Assembly: GCA_023398955.1 (NCBI GenBank)
Contig: JAEWRL010000128.1
Coordinates: forward strand, 1-60,061
Length of the DNA stretch: 60,061 nt
Source: Pseudomonadota bacterium
GTDB lineage: Bacteria > Myxococcota_A > Polyangia > Polyangiales > Polyangiaceae
Direction of reading: 5' to 3'
A model generated the notes under the pieces. It made no database searches and was not told where the DNA came from. It worked only from the letters and a program-made list of their open reading frames with translations. Positions 58,843 through 60,061 of this stretch are shown one piece after another (within the stretch, counting starts at the first letter, position 1; every line of letters starts with the position of its first letter). Made by a program: the position numbers and the translations under genes.

Positions 58843-59619
58843 ATGGCGCTCGCGCTCAGTACCCTCTACCACGACGAATCCCTGCTCGTCGTGGACAAGC
58901 CCGCAGGGCTGCTCGTCCACAACGGCTGGGCGCGCGAGCGTGTCACGGCGTTGTCCCTGGCGCGGGAGGTGGCGGCGAAGCACGTCTATCCGCTGCACCG
59001 GCTCGATCGCGCGACGAGCGGGGTACTCGTGTTCGCCCTGGCTCCAGAGGTGGCGCGTGCCGCCCAAGGTAGGCTCCGTGCGCCGGAGACGAGGAAGGGC
59101 TACCTCGCCCTGGTGCGCGGTGTCCCTTCCGAGGCGGGGGTCGTCGATCACCCGTTGGCGAAGGAGGGCTCGACGGAGCGACGGCCCGCGCGGACGGAGT
59201 TCGAGCGTTGGGGCACCTTCGAGCGGTACTCCTTGGTTCGCCTGCTTCTGCTGACAGGACGCCAGCACCAGGCGCGGCGGCACATGAAGCATCTCAGTCA
59301 CCCACTCGTCGGTGACGTGAAGTACGGCAAGGGGGAGCACAACCGCGCCATGCGTGCGCGTTTCGGGCTCTTCCGGCTGGCCCTGCACGCCTTCGAGCTG
59401 GCTTGGTACCATCCCATCACGGGCGAGCCCCTCTTGCACCGCGCGCCGCTGCCTCGAGATCTGGCCGAACCACTACGCGGCATGGGGCTGCTCGGGCTTG
59501 CCAAGGCCGCCATGGAGAGCCCGCCGCGCCGCAGTTCGAATCTCGGGGGCCCTGCCTCCGGCTCCGGCCATGACCGAGCCCCCGCGAACCTCGACGACGC
59601 CACTGTCGACAGCCCATAG
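58843..59619 (+). CDS. RluA/TruC-type RNA pseudouridine synthase
   Basis: 258 aa. Converts uridine to pseudouridine in rRNA or tRNA. The catalytic Asp lies in PLHRLDRATSGVLVFAL (H-R-L-D-x-x-T-S-G), about residue 55. Other family segments: LLVVDKPAGLLVHNGW, RKGYLALVRG, TGRQHQARRHMKHLSHPLVG and GLFRLALHAFEL. There is no N-terminal S4 domain and the overall size matches TruC rather than RluC/D. The last 40 residues are low complexity. Start ATG 58843 lacks a clear ribosome site. Confidence 0.88.
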   Translation: MALALSTLYHDESLLVVDKPAGLLVHNGWARERVTALSLAREVAAKHVYPLHRLDRATSGVLVFALAPEVARAAQGRLRAPETRKGYLALVRGVPSEAGVVDHPLAKEGSTERRPARTEFERWGTFERYSLVRLLLLTGRQHQARRHMKHLSHPLVGDVKYGKGEHNRAMRARFGLFRLALHAFELAWYHPITGEPLLHRAPLPRDLAEPLRGMGLLGLAKAAMESPPRRSSNLGGPASGSGHDRAPANLDDATVDSP

Positions 59620-59703
59620 CGGCATGCTCCCGCGCATGCCTTCCTGCGGCACGTCGCGGTAGCCGACCCTTTGGCGGTCGACGCCGCTCCTAATGTGGAG
59701 TAA

Positions 59704-59985
59704 ATCGGAGGACGACTAAAGATCAGCAACAACCCGTCTCTGACGAGCTTGCGCAGGTTTGGTCACTTGGTCGACGGTGAGGAGCCCTGTGATGGTGTCA
59801 AGGAGGAGCTGCATATATCCGGAAATGAGAATCTCGAGGCCATAGAGCTGCCTCCTGTCACCAATCGGTGCATCAGCGTTGAGCGCAATCCGAAACTCTC
59901 GAGCCTTCGGCTTTTGGATGAGCCCTCCGTTGATCCTAGATTTCGCGCGCTCCCCCCCATGAAAGGTTTGGATGGGCGGAGTTGA
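59704..59985 (+). pseudogene. Fragment of a leucine-rich-repeat (receptor L-domain-like) protein
   Basis: The frame opens just after a TAA at 59701 and has no ATG; it reads LKISNNPSLTSLRRFGHL, HISGNENLEAIELPP, CISVERNPKLSSLRLLDEP and stops at 59985. The repeated I-S-x-N-x-x-L-x-x-L pattern with Asn ladders is the hallmark of receptor L-domain/LRR repeats that occur in large myxobacterial surface proteins. About 94 codons remain, with no signal peptide, so it is a 5'-truncated remnant; a TTG at 59749 is the only possible start and would cut into a repeat. Confidence 0.5.
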
Positions 59986-60061
59986 GGTTTTCGAGCGCAT
60001 GGGGGGCCACTATCGTGGGTTGATCGGCCCCGTGGATAGACCTCCCCCTTTCCCCCACGGA

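Overview
The window looks like chromosomal DNA of a GC-rich, cellulolytic myxobacterium, probably order Polyangiales (Sorangium/Polyangium type). The reasons are GC-rich third codon positions, many lipoproteins whose lipobox Cys is followed by Gly/Ser/Ala-rich spacers, DUF4215 Cys-rich repeats, myxobacterial paralogous families, and a sphingolipid-type amino-acyl condensing enzyme. I infer this from sequence character and family recall, not from a database match.

Layout. 1-2.0 kb: left edge with the start of an IS66-type accessory ORF, a coding remnant, an orphan sugar-binding lipoprotein and a frameshifted gene with a 9-bp tandem repeat. 2.5-10 kb: rsgA, a GH28-like pectinase-type lipoprotein, a winged-helix protein overlapping an SGNH-fold lipoprotein that lacks its catalytic residues, and a CE1-type esterase. 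10-14.8 kb: a secreted serine protease with four Cys-containing C-terminal repeats, two small envelope proteins and a divergent GAF-AraC regulator. 15-20 kb: a GH5 glucanase, a CotH-family lipoprotein and a repeat-rich surface protein. 20-28.4 kb: an SplB-like radical SAM enzyme, a TagF-like transferase, an RND efflux pair and an EamA exporter. 28.7-33.4 kb: a PilZ domain fused to an alpha-oxoamine synthase (serine-palmitoyltransferase type), a V4R-like myxobacterial protein, a GH45 cellulase and slyX. 33.5-43.9 kb: a signalling operon (hybrid kinase, a kinase without its phospho-acceptor His, a FecR protein), a divergent Ig/beta-barrel protein, a patatin lipase and an ICMT-like membrane protein. 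44-54 kb: a xylan/glucan locus (CE4 deacetylase, GH10, GH8, GPH symporter, transketolase, GH5). 54-60 kb: EamA exporter, IsdG-like monooxygenase, lipoprotein redoxin, DUF4215/fibro-slime protein, pseudouridine synthase and a leucine-rich-repeat gene fragment at the right edge.

How the genes work together. At least ten predicted lipoproteins with flexible spacers carry carbohydrate-active or related domains: GH28-like, SGNH-like, CE1, two GH5, GH45, CE4, GH10, GH8 and CotH. This fits a cell-tethered plant cell wall degradation kit rather than a freely secreted one. The xylan locus is the most coherent unit: deacetylation (CE4), backbone cutting (GH10), oligoxylan trimming (GH8), uptake (GPH symporter) and, next door, pentose-phosphate entry (transketolase). 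The intergenic region between CE4 and GH10 holds a direct repeat with 20-bp period and two perfect inverted repeats that could be operators.

The most unusual single genes are the PilZ-oxoamine synthase fusion with both c-di-GMP motifs intact, the sensor kinase with Ser in place of the H-box His lying beside a hybrid kinase whose first receiver has Glu in place of Asp, and the degenerate SGNH protein. No tRNA, rRNA or CRISPR array was seen.
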